Below, one piece after another: positions 34,001 to 42,101 of a DNA stretch of 64,000 nt; within the stretch, counting starts at the first letter, position 1, and the number at the start of each line of letters is the position of its first letter. The notes under the pieces are model-generated. The model was given only the letters and a program-made list of their open reading frames with translations, was not told the origin of the DNA and did no database searches. Origin of the DNA: MGBC131033 sp910585655 (GTDB taxonomy: Bacteria > Bacillota > Clostridia > Lachnospirales > Lachnospiraceae); the NCBI GenBank assembly GCA_949502025.1, contig CATBCG010000071.1:1-64000 (forward strand). Reading direction: 5' to 3'. A program made the position numbers and the translations under genes.

Positions 34001-35259
34001 ATCTTTTGGCACGCCGTACCTCATCCGCCTATCATCGGATTGTGTTTACAGAAGAAATGGCGTCGGAATATACGATTCTCTGCCCGCAGATGTCGCCTAT
34101 CCATTTTGATTTTGTTACAGCTTCTTTGGCTTATGCCGGCTATCATGTGGAGCCGCTGCCGGATACGCATGAGGTAGTGGATACCGGGCTAAAATACGTC
34201 AATAACGATGCCTGTTATCCATCCGTAATCATTGTAGGTCAGATTCTTTCCGCGCTTCAGTCCGGTCGCTATGATTTAAACAAAACGGCTGTTTTTATCA
34301 CACAGACCGGAGGCGGCTGCCGGGCGACTAACTACATCGGCTTTATTCGGCGCGCCCTGGCAAACGCCGGTATGGGACAGGTTCCCGTCATTTCTTTAAG
34401 CGCCCAGGGACTAGAAAAAAATCCAGGCTTAAAGTACACGCCCTCCCTTTTAAATCGGGTTATGCAGGCTCTTGTTTACGGGGACGTACTGATGCGGGTG
34501 CTTTACCGTACCCGTCCGTACGAAGCAGAAGCCGGTGCAGCCAACCTACTTTATAAGCATTGGCGAAACATTTGCCTAACCTCTTTAAAAAAAGCCTCCC
34601 GTAAGGAGTTCAACCGGAATATCGCCGGAATCGTACGCGCCTTTGACACGCTCCCTCTAAAGGAATTTACAAAGCCTCGTGTGGGCGTCGTCGGAGAAAT
34701 CCTGGTCAAATTTCTGCCAAGCGCCAACAACTATATCGTAGATCTGTTAGAGGCAGAGGGCGCCGAAGCTGTCGTCCCGGACTTGATTGACTTTTTACTC
34801 TACTGTGCCTACAATCCCAACTTCCAGGCGGAATACTTAGGCAAAAGCAAGAAGGCAGCCTTTTACAGCAATGCCGCGATTCGTGCGATTGAATTCTACC
34901 GACGCGGAGCGAAAAAAGCGTTTGCCGCCAGCAAACGCTTTACCCCTCCTGTCTCTATCCAGACACTGGGTGACTATGCCTCTCCTATCGTTTCCTTAGG
35001 CAATCAAACGGGAGAGGGCTGGTTTTTAACAGCGGAAATGATCGAGCTAATCCACTCCGGCGTGCCGAATATCGTCTGTACACAGCCGTTTGGATGCCTG
35101 CCAAACCACGTTGTCGGCAAGGGTGTTATCAAGCAGCTTCGCCAGGCATATCCAGGTGCCAATATCGTAGCCGTAGACTACGATCCAGGCGCCAGCGAGG
35201 TCAACCAGCTTAACCGGATTAAGCTGATGCTGGCAGCCGCCAAGGAAAAATTGGGATAG
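31024..35259 (+). CDS. Acyl-CoA dehydratase activase fused to HgdB-like region
   Basis: A 1411-residue fused protein. An N-terminal BcrA/BadF-type ATPase domain (LGIDIGSTTVKVVLLDKEG at residue 8, CAGGTGSFIDQMATLL near 130) is followed by a second one (YLGIDAGSTTTKVALI near 320, CSSGCGSFIETFAKSL near 445). A DUF2229-like domain begins near 675 (RVLNMYENYPFWF) and an HgdB-like [4Fe-4S] dehydratase-like region fills 1010-1400, with NNDACYPSVIIVG and CTQPFGCLPNHVVGKG. Family members are annotated as 2-hydroxyglutaryl-CoA dehydratase activators but are widespread and their substrate is unknown. GGGAGGA precedes the start. It is monocistronic. Confidence 0.92.
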   Translation: MSAHTYRLGIDIGSTTVKVVLLDKEGNISFSDYRRHYANIQETLHGLLSDAKALLGECTILPMITGSGGLTISGHLDIPFIQEVVAVSTALKTYAPQTDVAIELGGEDAKIIYFTGGLEQRMNGICAGGTGSFIDQMATLLKTDAAGLNNYAKEYKAIYPIAARCGVFAKSDIQPLINEGATKPDLAASIFQAVVNQTISGLACGKPIRGNVAFLGGPLHFLTELRAAFIRTLNLTKEQAIIPEHSHLFAASGAAQSAGPGQQTTLEFLTKRLSGQIHMDFEVARMEPLFRDQKDYQDFCSRHNQHSVKRGDLSSYQGNAYLGIDAGSTTTKVALIAEDGSLLYSFYSNNNGSPLKTAIRSLQEIYSNLPEKVQIVRSCSTGYGEALIQSALMLDEGEVETVAHYYAAAFFNPEVDCILDIGGQDMKCIKIRNQTVDSVQLNEACSSGCGSFIETFAKSLNYEVDDFAKIALFAKHPIDLGSRCTVFMNSKVKQAQKEGADVSDISAGLAYSVIKNALLKVIKLTDPRDLGEHVIVQGGTFYNDAVLRSFERISGKEAIRPDIAGIMGAFGAALIARSHYQGEESTMLSLSQINELTYETKMTRCQGCTNHCMLTVNIFTGGRRFISGNRCEKGLGRERSAEHIPNLFEYKRQRLFGYEPLSEAQAYRGVVGIPRVLNMYENYPFWFTFFTKLGYRVILSPESSRAIYELGIESIPSESECYPAKLAHGHVMWLVRQKIPYIFYPCVPYERLETPDANNHYNCPIVTSYGENIKNNMEELNDSQICFQNPFLSFESEKILTKRLVEIFSKSPKSGISPIPEAEIRAAAAAGWAELLAVKADTQRKGEELLSYLETSGKKGIVLAGRPYHLDPEINHGIPELISSYGVAVLTEDSISHLGHVERPLLVMDQWMYHSRLYKAACYVKENPRLELIQLNSFGCGLDAVTTDQVSDILTSAGKIYTVLKIDEVSNLGAARIRIRSLLSAVADRDAKHLLARRTSSAYHRIVFTEEMASEYTILCPQMSPIHFDFVTASLAYAGYHVEPLPDTHEVVDTGLKYVNNDACYPSVIIVGQILSALQSGRYDLNKTAVFITQTGGGCRATNYIGFIRRALANAGMGQVPVISLSAQGLEKNPGLKYTPSLLNRVMQALVYGDVLMRVLYRTRPYEAEAGAANLLYKHWRNICLTSLKKASRKEFNRNIAGIVRAFDTLPLKEFTKPRVGVVGEILVKFLPSANNYIVDLLEAEGAEAVVPDLIDFLLYCAYNPNFQAEYLGKSKKAAFYSNAAIRAIEFYRRGAKKAFAASKRFTPPVSIQTLGDYASPIVSLGNQTGEGWFLTAEMIELIHSGVPNIVCTQPFGCLPNHVVGKGVIKQLRQAYPGANIVAVDYDPGASEVNQLNRIKLMLAAAKEKLG

Positions 35260-35290
35260 TCCGTCTGGTTTCACAACTTTATCTAAGCAC

Positions 35291-35328
35291 CTGCGGCGGA
35301 GTAGTAACATGTTACTACTCCGCCGCAG
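35291..35328. terminator. Perfect 38-bp palindrome between convergent genes
   Basis: CTGCGGCGGAGTAGTAAC (35291-35308) is followed directly by its exact complement after a central AT, with no loop bases and no mismatch. It lies 32 bp after the dehydratase-activase stop and 27 bp before the end of the FeoB-partner gene. It probably acts as a bidirectional terminator, but no T run follows on either strand. Confidence 0.6.
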
Positions 35329-35354
35329 TGCGCTCCCGCCTGGATTATTCCCTT

Positions 35355-35498
35355 TCACCTTCCTCCGCAACATCTATTGCAATGCTTGCATTCCATCCCG
35401 CATTGTATCGAATGCCCTTTCTTTTTATCTCGTATCATACTTCGTATTGCCAATCCCAGCACAGCCGTCAAAACTGCGCCCACTGCTAAAGTTCCCAT
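35355..35498 (-). CDS. FeoB-associated Cys-rich membrane protein
   Basis: A 47-residue protein with one membrane helix (MGTLAVGAVLTAVLGLAIRS), a basic loop (RDKKKGH) and a C-terminal metal-binding cluster CGMECKHCNRCCGG. Small Cys-rich proteins of this family follow feoB in many clostridia and are thought to help Fe2+ transfer. The ATG at 35498 follows AAAGGA. It lies 11 bp after feoB. Confidence 0.85.
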   Translation of the reverse strand: MGTLAVGAVLTAVLGLAIRSMIRDKKKGHSIQCGMECKHCNRCCGGR

Positions 35499-35509
35499 AT
35501 TATTCCTTT

Positions 35510-37708
35510 CTATCTTGCTTCTGCGAATCCTTTCCTTTTGGCTGCAAACATCCTGCCCTTTTTTGCAGGTTTTAACAACAAAAAGAAAAATCCCAGGATA
35601 ATGAAAACCGCCGCTGCCGTACCAATCCCGAATGGCTTGCCCGTCGTCCAGCTTCCGATTTGATAAATACACAAAGAAACGAAATAAGCAAGCCCTGTTT
35701 GATAACCTACGGCAAACCAGAACCAACGGGTATTATTCATCTCACGTTTGATTGCACCCATCGCTGCAAAACAAGGCGCACACAACAGATTAAACACCAG
35801 GAAGGAATATGCCGCAGCGCCGCTCATACTACCTGCCAAGCTGCTCCAGATTTCTGCTCCGTCTTCCGAAACTTCAGCAAAACCAAACAGAATTCCAAAA
35901 GTACCAACTACATTTTCTTTTGCTACCAATCCTGTCAAGGCTGCCACTGCCGCCCTCCAGTTCCCCCATCCCAATGGAGCAAATATCCAAGCTACAGTGT
36001 TCCCGATAGAGGCAAGGATACTATGTTCCAGTTCCAAATCCTCTAACATCCGAAATTCTCCTTCTACCCAGCCAAAATAAGTAGTAAACCAAATAAAAAT
36101 AGTTGAAAGCAAAATAATTGTCCCCGCTTTTTTGATAAACGACCAGCCACGCTCCCACATACTCCGTAAAATATTAGAAATAGTCGGCATATGATAGGCT
36201 GGAAGCTCCATAACAAAAGGAGCCGGATCACCTGCAAACAGCCTGGTTTTCTTCAGTAAAATTCCGGAACAGATAATCGCCGCAATTCCCACAAAATACG
36301 CGCTTGGAGATACCCACCATGCTCCGCCGAACAAAGCGCCCGCAATCAGGGCAATAATGGGCAACTTTGCACTGCAGGGAATAAAGGTCGTTGTCATAAT
36401 TGTCATTTTCCGATCTCTGTCCTGCTCAATAGTTCTAGACGCCATAATACCAGGTACTCCGCAGCCGGTTCCGATTAACATTGGAATAAAAGATTTTCCG
36501 GAAAGCCCAAATTTCCGAAACACCCGATCCATAATAAACGCTACTCGTGCCATATAGCCGCACCCCTCTAAAAAAGCCAGAAAAACAAACAGTACCAATA
36601 TCTGCGGTACAAATCCTAACACGGCACCTACTCCGGCAACGATACCATCCAAAATCAATCCCTGCAGCCAATCGGCACATTTGACTGCCTCTAATCCTGC
36701 TCCTACCAACGATGGGATACCAGGTATTTCCAGTCCAAATATACTCCAGCTTTCCCCAAATACCCCGTCATTCATCCAATCCGTCGCCCAGCCTCCTACT
36801 GTTGTCACCGAAACATAATACACCAAAAACATCACTGCAGTAAATATCGGCAATGCAAGAAAACGATTCGTTACCACCTGATCGATCCGATCCGATAAGC
36901 GTTTCTTTTCTTTTTCGCTCTTACTATAACATTCTCTGACGACTGTAGAAAGAAATGTATAACGCTCGTTGGTGATAATGCTTTCCGTATCATCCTCTAA
37001 CTCCTGTTCTAAACCTACAATATCCTCGGTAACATCTGGCGCTTTTTGATGGGTAAGCTGATGAAACTGGATCTGAATTTTGTCGTCTCGTTCCAACAGT
37101 TTTATCGCAAAAAAACGCTTCTGTTCTTTCGGAATCCTGTCCCCAAACTTTTTCTCTATCTGTGTGATTGCAGACTCAACCTGATCGCTGAAACGATACC
37201 GAATGGGCATTTCCTGTTTTTCTCTTGCTAATGCCACTGCCTGTTCTGCCGCCGCCTGGATACCGCTTCCTTTTAAAGCAGAAATTTCTACTACCCTGCA
37301 GCCAAAACGCTTGCTTAGCTTCTCTTTATGTATTTTACCACCGCTTTTTTCTACGACATCCATCATATTGACAGCCAGCAGCATTGGAATTCCCAATTCC
37401 ATTAACTGTGTAGAAAGATAGAGGTTTCGTTCAAGATTTGTTCCGTCTACAATATTTAAAATGACATCCGGGCGTTCCTCCAACAGATATGTTCTGGCAA
37501 CTACTTCCTCTAAGGTATAAGGAGACAACGAATAGATCCCAGGAAGATCCACTACAGTAACTTCCTGATAACCCTTCAGTTTTCCTTCTTTCTTCTCTAC
37601 CGTAACTCCCGGCCAATTTCCTACAAACTGGTTAGAACCTGTCAGGGCATTAAATAATGTAGTTTTTCCACAGTTCGGATTTCCTGCTAATGCAATCTTT
37701 ACTGACAT
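35510..37708 (-). CDS. feoB: Ferrous iron transport protein B
   Basis: A 732-residue Fe2+ importer. The N-terminal G protein has G1 ALAGNPNCGKTTLFNALTG at residues 6-24, G2/G3 NWPGVTVEKKEG and VVDLPGIYSLSPY, and G4 NMMD. The membrane part has two Gate-type motifs (PMLIGTGCGVPGIMASRTI and a second half ending PCFAAMGAIKREM). The start at 37708 follows AGAAGG at 6 bp. It is the third protein gene of the Feo cluster, preceded by an iron-box-like palindrome at 37799. Confidence 0.96.
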   Translation of the reverse strand: MSVKIALAGNPNCGKTTLFNALTGSNQFVGNWPGVTVEKKEGKLKGYQEVTVVDLPGIYSLSPYTLEEVVARTYLLEERPDVILNIVDGTNLERNLYLSTQLMELGIPMLLAVNMMDVVEKSGGKIHKEKLSKRFGCRVVEISALKGSGIQAAAEQAVALAREKQEMPIRYRFSDQVESAITQIEKKFGDRIPKEQKRFFAIKLLERDDKIQIQFHQLTHQKAPDVTEDIVGLEQELEDDTESIITNERYTFLSTVVRECYSKSEKEKKRLSDRIDQVVTNRFLALPIFTAVMFLVYYVSVTTVGGWATDWMNDGVFGESWSIFGLEIPGIPSLVGAGLEAVKCADWLQGLILDGIVAGVGAVLGFVPQILVLFVFLAFLEGCGYMARVAFIMDRVFRKFGLSGKSFIPMLIGTGCGVPGIMASRTIEQDRDRKMTIMTTTFIPCSAKLPIIALIAGALFGGAWWVSPSAYFVGIAAIICSGILLKKTRLFAGDPAPFVMELPAYHMPTISNILRSMWERGWSFIKKAGTIILLSTIFIWFTTYFGWVEGEFRMLEDLELEHSILASIGNTVAWIFAPLGWGNWRAAVAALTGLVAKENVVGTFGILFGFAEVSEDGAEIWSSLAGSMSGAAAYSFLVFNLLCAPCFAAMGAIKREMNNTRWFWFAVGYQTGLAYFVSLCIYQIGSWTTGKPFGIGTAAAVFIILGFFFLLLKPAKKGRMFAAKRKGFAEAR

Positions 37709-37798
37709 ATAAAGCCTTCTTTCTGTCATTCGACCTTTTTTTACTAATGTTTGCGTAATTTCGCTTCCTGTTTACATATTATATATAACTATTTATTA

Positions 37799-37812
37799 TT
37801 AGCATATACTAA
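37799..37812. promoter_or_regulatory. Palindromic metal-regulator-like box upstream of feoB
   Basis: TTAGCATATACTAA lies 91 bp before feoB. It matches the box at 38408 at 12 of 14 positions. On the minus strand TTAACA and TAATAA elements with a 16-bp spacer frame it, so a bound repressor would block this promoter. The pattern TTAG-n6-CTAA is compatible with DtxR/MntR-type repressors. Confidence 0.6.
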
Positions 37813-37861
37813 CCGCATGTTAAAAAATAAAAATCCTAAAATCATTTCTGCCAGAGCAAAA

Positions 37862-38080
37862 CTATTCAACCAAAATCATTTCCGCATCTGCCTTCCGTAA
37901 CGATAATTCATAACCTCGAACCGTTATTTCCAACGGATCTCCTAATGGTGCTACCTTTCTGACCAATACCTCTACTCCCTTTGTAATACCCATATCCATA
38001 ATCCGCCGCTTGACTGGTCCCTCTCCACTCAGCCTCGTTACCTTTACTGTTTTCCCGCATGGAATTTCCCTTAGCGTCAT
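37862..38080 (-). CDS. feoA: FeoA-family protein
   Basis: A 72-residue SH3-like protein that partners FeoB. It shows MTLREIPCGKTVKVTRLSGE, RRIMDMGITKGVEVLVRKVA and PLGDPLEITVRGYELSLRKA, the last being the conserved FeoA core. It lies between a second FeoA-like gene and feoB. Confidence 0.93.
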   Translation of the reverse strand: MTLREIPCGKTVKVTRLSGEGPVKRRIMDMGITKGVEVLVRKVAPLGDPLEITVRGYELSLRKADAEMILVE

Positions 38081-38149
38081 CTGTATTCTATTCCTCCTTT
38101 TTTACTCTCTTACAGCCGCTTATGTTCACTTCAGCTAAAAGTGACTTTT

Positions 38150-38362
38150 TTAAACAACCAAGATTTTCCCCGCCAAGTCTTTTCCAATTGCTACCCGTGA
38201 ATCTTTGACGTTTACAATTAAGCTGCCTCTGATTTCGGATACTACGGTTATTACGCTACCTGTTACAAATCCAAGCTTCTCCAAAAAACGTTTTGTATCC
38301 TCTTTTCCTCCTATTTTGCGAATCGTTGTTGCCTCTCCTGCCTTTACCATAGTTAATGGCAT
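38150..38362 (-). CDS. FeoA-family protein, second copy
   Basis: A 70-residue FeoA-like domain (MPLTMVKAGEATTIRKIGGK, FLEKLGFVTGSVITVVSEIR, GSLIVNVKDSRVAIGKDLAG). The ATG at 38362 lies 8 bp after AAAGGA. It diverges from the other copy in the core; one may bind FeoB while the other acts separately. It is the first gene of the Feo cluster, behind a strong promoter with an overlapping palindromic box. Confidence 0.9.
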   Translation of the reverse strand: MPLTMVKAGEATTIRKIGGKEDTKRFLEKLGFVTGSVITVVSEIRGSLIVNVKDSRVAIGKDLAGKILVV

Positions 38363-38407
38363 AATCTTCATCCTTTCTTTGAAATTGATAATCTTTCTCA
38401 TCTATGG

Positions 38408-38438
38408 TTAGTATAAACTAATATCATTCGTTTGTCAA
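38408..38438 (-). promoter_or_regulatory. Consensus promoter with overlapping palindromic operator for the feo cluster
   Basis: On the minus strand TTGACA (38438-38433), 17-bp spacer, TATACT (38415-38410). The 14-bp palindrome TTAGTATAAACTAA (38408-38421) covers the -10 element, so a repressor there would block RNA polymerase. The same pattern recurs before feoB. Confidence 0.75.
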
Positions 38439-38461
38439 GCATAACTTTCTAAATTCTGGTT

Positions 38462-38908
38462 TTACAAATATTTTTTAAATCCCTTTACCTCTTCATAGCC
38501 AATCGCCTGATAAAACTCATGTGCGCCCGTCCGATTCATAGAAGAACACAAAATAATATACGCCGCATTTCGTTCTCTTCCCCAAGCCTCAATCTCCTCA
38601 AACATCCGCTTCCCGATCCCTTTTCTTTGATAGTCCGGGTGTGTTACGACGTTTTCCACTAATACCACCGGACGGCAGTCTCCGCAAAAATCCCCAAAAG
38701 CAATCGCAAGCAAAGAACCGCTCAAACGACCTGTTTCCCGATCCTCTGCCACCATCAAATAAGCGTTGCTCCAAGCATTGATTTCCCGGATCTTTTCCTT
38801 TAAGCATTGCGGATCACCTGCATGTTCGGTCAGAGCGTCCATCAGTTCATTAAACTGTCTGATATCCTCTGGATTATGTTCCTCTATTTTTCTAAAAAGT
38901 AGTTCCAT
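38462..38908 (-). CDS. GNAT-family N-acetyltransferase
   Basis: A 148-residue acetyltransferase: motif A VVLVENVVTHPDYQRKGIGK, motif B RTGAHEFYQAIGYEEVKGF. It is a single gene in the gap between the Feo cluster and the GlpP region. Substrate unknown. Confidence 0.88.
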   Translation of the reverse strand: MELLFRKIEEHNPEDIRQFNELMDALTEHAGDPQCLKEKIREINAWSNAYLMVAEDRETGRLSGSLLAIAFGDFCGDCRPVVLVENVVTHPDYQRKGIGKRMFEEIEAWGRERNAAYIILCSSMNRTGAHEFYQAIGYEEVKGFKKYL

Positions 38909-38945
38909 TTTTTGACCCTTCCTTCTCTTCTTTGTTCTAATAGTT

Positions 38946-40076
38946 TTATTCTGATATCAACTCCACGGATTTTAGATACCGTCCCTCTCCTGGATGATAG
39001 TCTGGCTCTGCTACAAATCCCCGTCTGACCAGTTCTTCGTTTAGCTGGCCAAATACAAGATGATATAATTCATTTGCCAACTCCTTTACTGGTATCCCAT
39101 GTTTTTTACAAAACAGCCCTGACAGATGCTTTGTCGAACTTAGCGCTTCACACATAGGTTCATAAAGACAGACTTCCGTCAACCGCTCCAGTTCCTCAAG
39201 CACTGCCCCATCCTTTCCCCTATAAAGAGGAACTGCAAGTCTGTTATTTTTTACATAGCCAAACAAGGATAAAAGCTGACAGCACGATTTTTCACAGGCT
39301 CCTGTTTCTACCAACTGCCAAATCTCCTGCAGCAAACGCTCCTGTTTCTGCTCTATCGTTGTTCCCGGAATCAACTCCCAGAGAGCTTCTGCCTTTTTAA
39401 ACGCAGGCAATCCCTTTCTCTGCTCCTTCTGACGAATAAAGCGAAACACGTCGAACCGATCTCCCTCGGAATCTCCAAAGGACTGCAAGGTTCTTTTTCC
39501 GTCAGAACAGCGGTTATAGGAACATAACAGTTTTTTAGAAAGGCTTTCTAATTCCGGCGCCTTTTCATATACAATCAGTAAATAATCCAAATCGGACGGA
39601 TGAATATGGGAAGTAGCTACCACTTGATGCTTGCTAAGACAGTCAAAGAAACGCCCGTCTAAAACAGCCCCGCAAACCATATGATATAAATTAACTTCTG
39701 ACGGATATCCATTCCGTACCTGCTCTATAACTTCCACATAATCTCTTTTCTTTTGTTCCAAACAGTCTGCCATCTGTACAACTGCCTTGGAAAAACAGTT
39801 ATGCAAATATGCGGCGTCCTCTTTTATAAAAACAGGTGTATTTAGATAAATTCCATTTTCCTGACGGATCAGACCAATCCGAAGCAAAGCGTCTGTAACT
39901 GGTTTTGTAGCCTTTTGGCAAATGATTTCATAAGAATAGCTTCCTGGTGCTTTTTCTATGATATCCGACAAAACAGTATGTAGTTCCTCCTGTAAAACAA
40001 TACGGGGATTATCACAGTCAGGAAGCCCTGCAGCCTGATAGTCTCCATAGATAAAATAATCAAATGCTCTCATCAT
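38946..40076 (-). CDS. Hypothetical protein in a unit with GlpP
   Basis: A 376-residue protein I do not recognise. The N-terminal part (MRAFDYFIYGDYQAAGLPDC) and a central SHIHPSDLDYLLIVYEKAPE segment are followed by a helical C-terminus with Cys residues (CEKSCCQLLSLFGYVKNNRL) and ending in a winged-helix-like stretch (ELANELYHLVFGQLNEELVR). Acidic pairs (DLDY, DRFD) could be metal sites, but no catalytic motif is certain. The gene begins 17 bp after the GlpP-like gene. Cytoplasmic by composition. Confidence 0.6.
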   Translation of the reverse strand: MMRAFDYFIYGDYQAAGLPDCDNPRIVLQEELHTVLSDIIEKAPGSYSYEIICQKATKPVTDALLRIGLIRQENGIYLNTPVFIKEDAAYLHNCFSKAVVQMADCLEQKKRDYVEVIEQVRNGYPSEVNLYHMVCGAVLDGRFFDCLSKHQVVATSHIHPSDLDYLLIVYEKAPELESLSKKLLCSYNRCSDGKRTLQSFGDSEGDRFDVFRFIRQKEQRKGLPAFKKAEALWELIPGTTIEQKQERLLQEIWQLVETGACEKSCCQLLSLFGYVKNNRLAVPLYRGKDGAVLEELERLTEVCLYEPMCEALSSTKHLSGLFCKKHGIPVKELANELYHLVFGQLNEELVRRGFVAEPDYHPGEGRYLKSVELISE

Positions 40077-40093
40077 ATCTTCCCTGTTCTCTT

Positions 40094-40663
40094 TTATAAA
40101 AACCATACATTCGGATCGGTTGCCGATACGGACGTCGCCCCTGCGTCCAACGCTGCAATAATATCTTCTTTATCCGATATCAGTCCGCCCGCAATCACCG
40201 GTACTTCTACCATCCCTTTCACCCGTCGGATGATTTTCGGCATCACGCCCGGTAAAATTTCAATAAAATCCGGGCATACGCTTTTCCACTGGTGTTCAAT
40301 CGTTGCAAGAGACATCGAATCCAGTACAAAAAACCGAAGTACCGTATAAAGCCCTAACTCTGCCGCTCTCTTTACCAAGGCAGGTTTGGTAGAAATAATA
40401 CCGTCCGCTTCGGTATTTTGATGAATATAGTCCACTGCGACTTCCTTTGCACTAAGCCCACCAATCAAATCCAGATGTACAAGGGCAATTCTGCCACTGT
40501 CTTTAATTTTTCCTACAATCTCCCGGATGTTGCAGACATCTCCATAGAGAATAAATACCACCTGACTTTCTGATTCCAGGCACAATTTAAGTCCCTCTGC
40601 ATCCTTAATTGCCGCAATAATCGGGCTTGCTTCTACTGCTTCTACAAAATGATGTTTCATCAT
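40094..40663 (-). CDS. glpP: GlpP-type glycerol-3-phosphate-responsive antiterminator
   Basis: A 189-residue protein of the GlpP family. Motifs: SPIIAAIKDAEGLKLCLESE, VFILYGDVCNIREIVGKIKD, VHLDLIGGLSAKEVAVDYIH, GIISTKPALVKRAAELGL and EILPGVMPKIIRRVKGMVEV. In Bacillus GlpP binds glycerol-3-phosphate and prevents termination in the glp leader. No glycerol uptake gene is adjacent; the only glycerol-kinase-like gene in the window is 20 kb away. A tandem HAD hydrolase lies directly upstream. Confidence 0.93.
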   Translation of the reverse strand: MMKHHFVEAVEASPIIAAIKDAEGLKLCLESESQVVFILYGDVCNIREIVGKIKDSGRIALVHLDLIGGLSAKEVAVDYIHQNTEADGIISTKPALVKRAAELGLYTVLRFFVLDSMSLATIEHQWKSVCPDFIEILPGVMPKIIRRVKGMVEVPVIAGGLISDKEDIIAALDAGATSVSATDPNVWFL

Positions 40664-40718
40664 ATCCTTCCTCTCTAAGCCGCAAAGCATATGGCAGCGC
40701 CCAGGGAGCTATGACCGT

Positions 40719-42101
40719 TTATTGGGTACTGCTATCGGATGCTCCGCAAAAAATGGCATGAAGTTCCGCTACCGTCCGGATCACAAAGTCTGCTCCCGCC
40801 TGTTCTAACTCTCCAGGCTCTGCAAACCCATAGGAAATACCGATAGAATCCACGCCTACTTCCTCTGCCCCCAAAACGTCAAAGCTTCGATCGCCAATCA
40901 TGATCACTTGGCGGCGATTTATGGAACTTCCCTCCCGCTCTTCCATACGCCTTATTGCTTCTTCTATCACTTCGCTTTTCCGCGATCTTGTCCCGTCTAA
41001 CTTGCTGCCTGCTACTACGTCAAACCACTCTTTTAGCCCATACTTTATAAGTACCCGATTTGCCATTTCCTCCGGCTTGGAAGTAGCGACGCCCAATCGA
41101 TAACCCTGCGCTGACAGTTTCTCTAACAGTTCTCGGATTCCCTCATAGGCAAAATTTTCATAAATTCCGGTTTCGGTATAACGTTCGCGGTATCTGGCAA
41201 CGGCGCGCTCTGTCTGTTCCCTATCAAAGCCATAGAAATCCCGAAACGAGTCAAAAAGCGGCGGTCCGATAAAACAAAGCAGATCCTTCGTCTCTGCCGA
41301 TATCCCAAAATCGGCTAGAGCATACTGAACGCTTTTGGTAATCCCTTCCGCCGGATTCGTCAATGTCCCATCCAAATCAAAGAGCAAATATTGGTACTGC
41401 CGTCTTCGCACCTGCTGCCAGGTAGTCAGAACAGCCGACAACTCCTCTGGTGTATCGACGAACGCTTTTGCCCCGTGTTCTGATAAAAATTCCCGATTAC
41501 GAAAGCCCCAGCAGACAGAAATACAAGGAACTCCTGCATGAGCGGCTGTCTGGATATCGACGTCCGAATCTCCGACATAAATACATTCCTCCGGCGATAC
41601 CCCCAGGCGTTCCATCACCAGAAACAGCGTATCCGGCGCAGGCTTTGTTCTCATCCCCGGCTGATCGCCTGCCGATTCCGAAATCCATTCGGAAAAATAC
41701 AAGTCCACCAGCTCCTTGACTGCCTTGTCCAATTTATTGGAAACCACTGCCATCTGAATGCCTTCCTGCTTCAGCCCTGCCAGGCACGCTGTAATCCCTG
41801 CATAGGGAGCAGTACGTTCCTTGCAATGCGCCTCATAATATACGCTCATATCCTGAAACATTTGCTCTATTTTTGCTCCGATCGACGCCCCTTCCTCTGT
41901 CCTTGGTATCCCATCCGGAAATCCGGCTGCACGCTCTACCAGCTTACGGATTCCATTCCCGACAAACGAACGTATTTCTTCTCTTGTCCGAATCGGATAT
42001 TGATAAGCCTTTAACACATGGTTCATCGAAGCCTCTAAATCTTCTAATGTATCTAACAATGTCCCGTCCAGGTCAAAAATAACCGCCTTGATTGGTTTCA
42101 T
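40719..42101 (-). CDS. Tandem HAD phosphatase (two phosphoglycolate-phosphatase-like domains)
   Basis: A 460-residue fusion of two HAD domains. Domain 1 starts VIFDLDGTLLDTLEDLEASM and has VVSNKLDKAVKELVDLYF and CIYVGDSDVDIQTAAHAG. Domain 2 starts near residue 238 with LLFDLDGTLTNPAEGITKSV, then VATSKPEEMANRVLIKYGL and VIMIGDRSFDVLGAEEVGV. Both have full catalytic Asp, Ser/Thr, Lys and DD-type motifs, so both may be active. Single-domain relatives are about 215 residues; the fusion may link two different phosphatase activities in one chain. Confidence 0.9.
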   Translation of the reverse strand: MKPIKAVIFDLDGTLLDTLEDLEASMNHVLKAYQYPIRTREEIRSFVGNGIRKLVERAAGFPDGIPRTEEGASIGAKIEQMFQDMSVYYEAHCKERTAPYAGITACLAGLKQEGIQMAVVSNKLDKAVKELVDLYFSEWISESAGDQPGMRTKPAPDTLFLVMERLGVSPEECIYVGDSDVDIQTAAHAGVPCISVCWGFRNREFLSEHGAKAFVDTPEELSAVLTTWQQVRRRQYQYLLFDLDGTLTNPAEGITKSVQYALADFGISAETKDLLCFIGPPLFDSFRDFYGFDREQTERAVARYRERYTETGIYENFAYEGIRELLEKLSAQGYRLGVATSKPEEMANRVLIKYGLKEWFDVVAGSKLDGTRSRKSEVIEEAIRRMEEREGSSINRRQVIMIGDRSFDVLGAEEVGVDSIGISYGFAEPGELEQAGADFVIRTVAELHAIFCGASDSSTQ

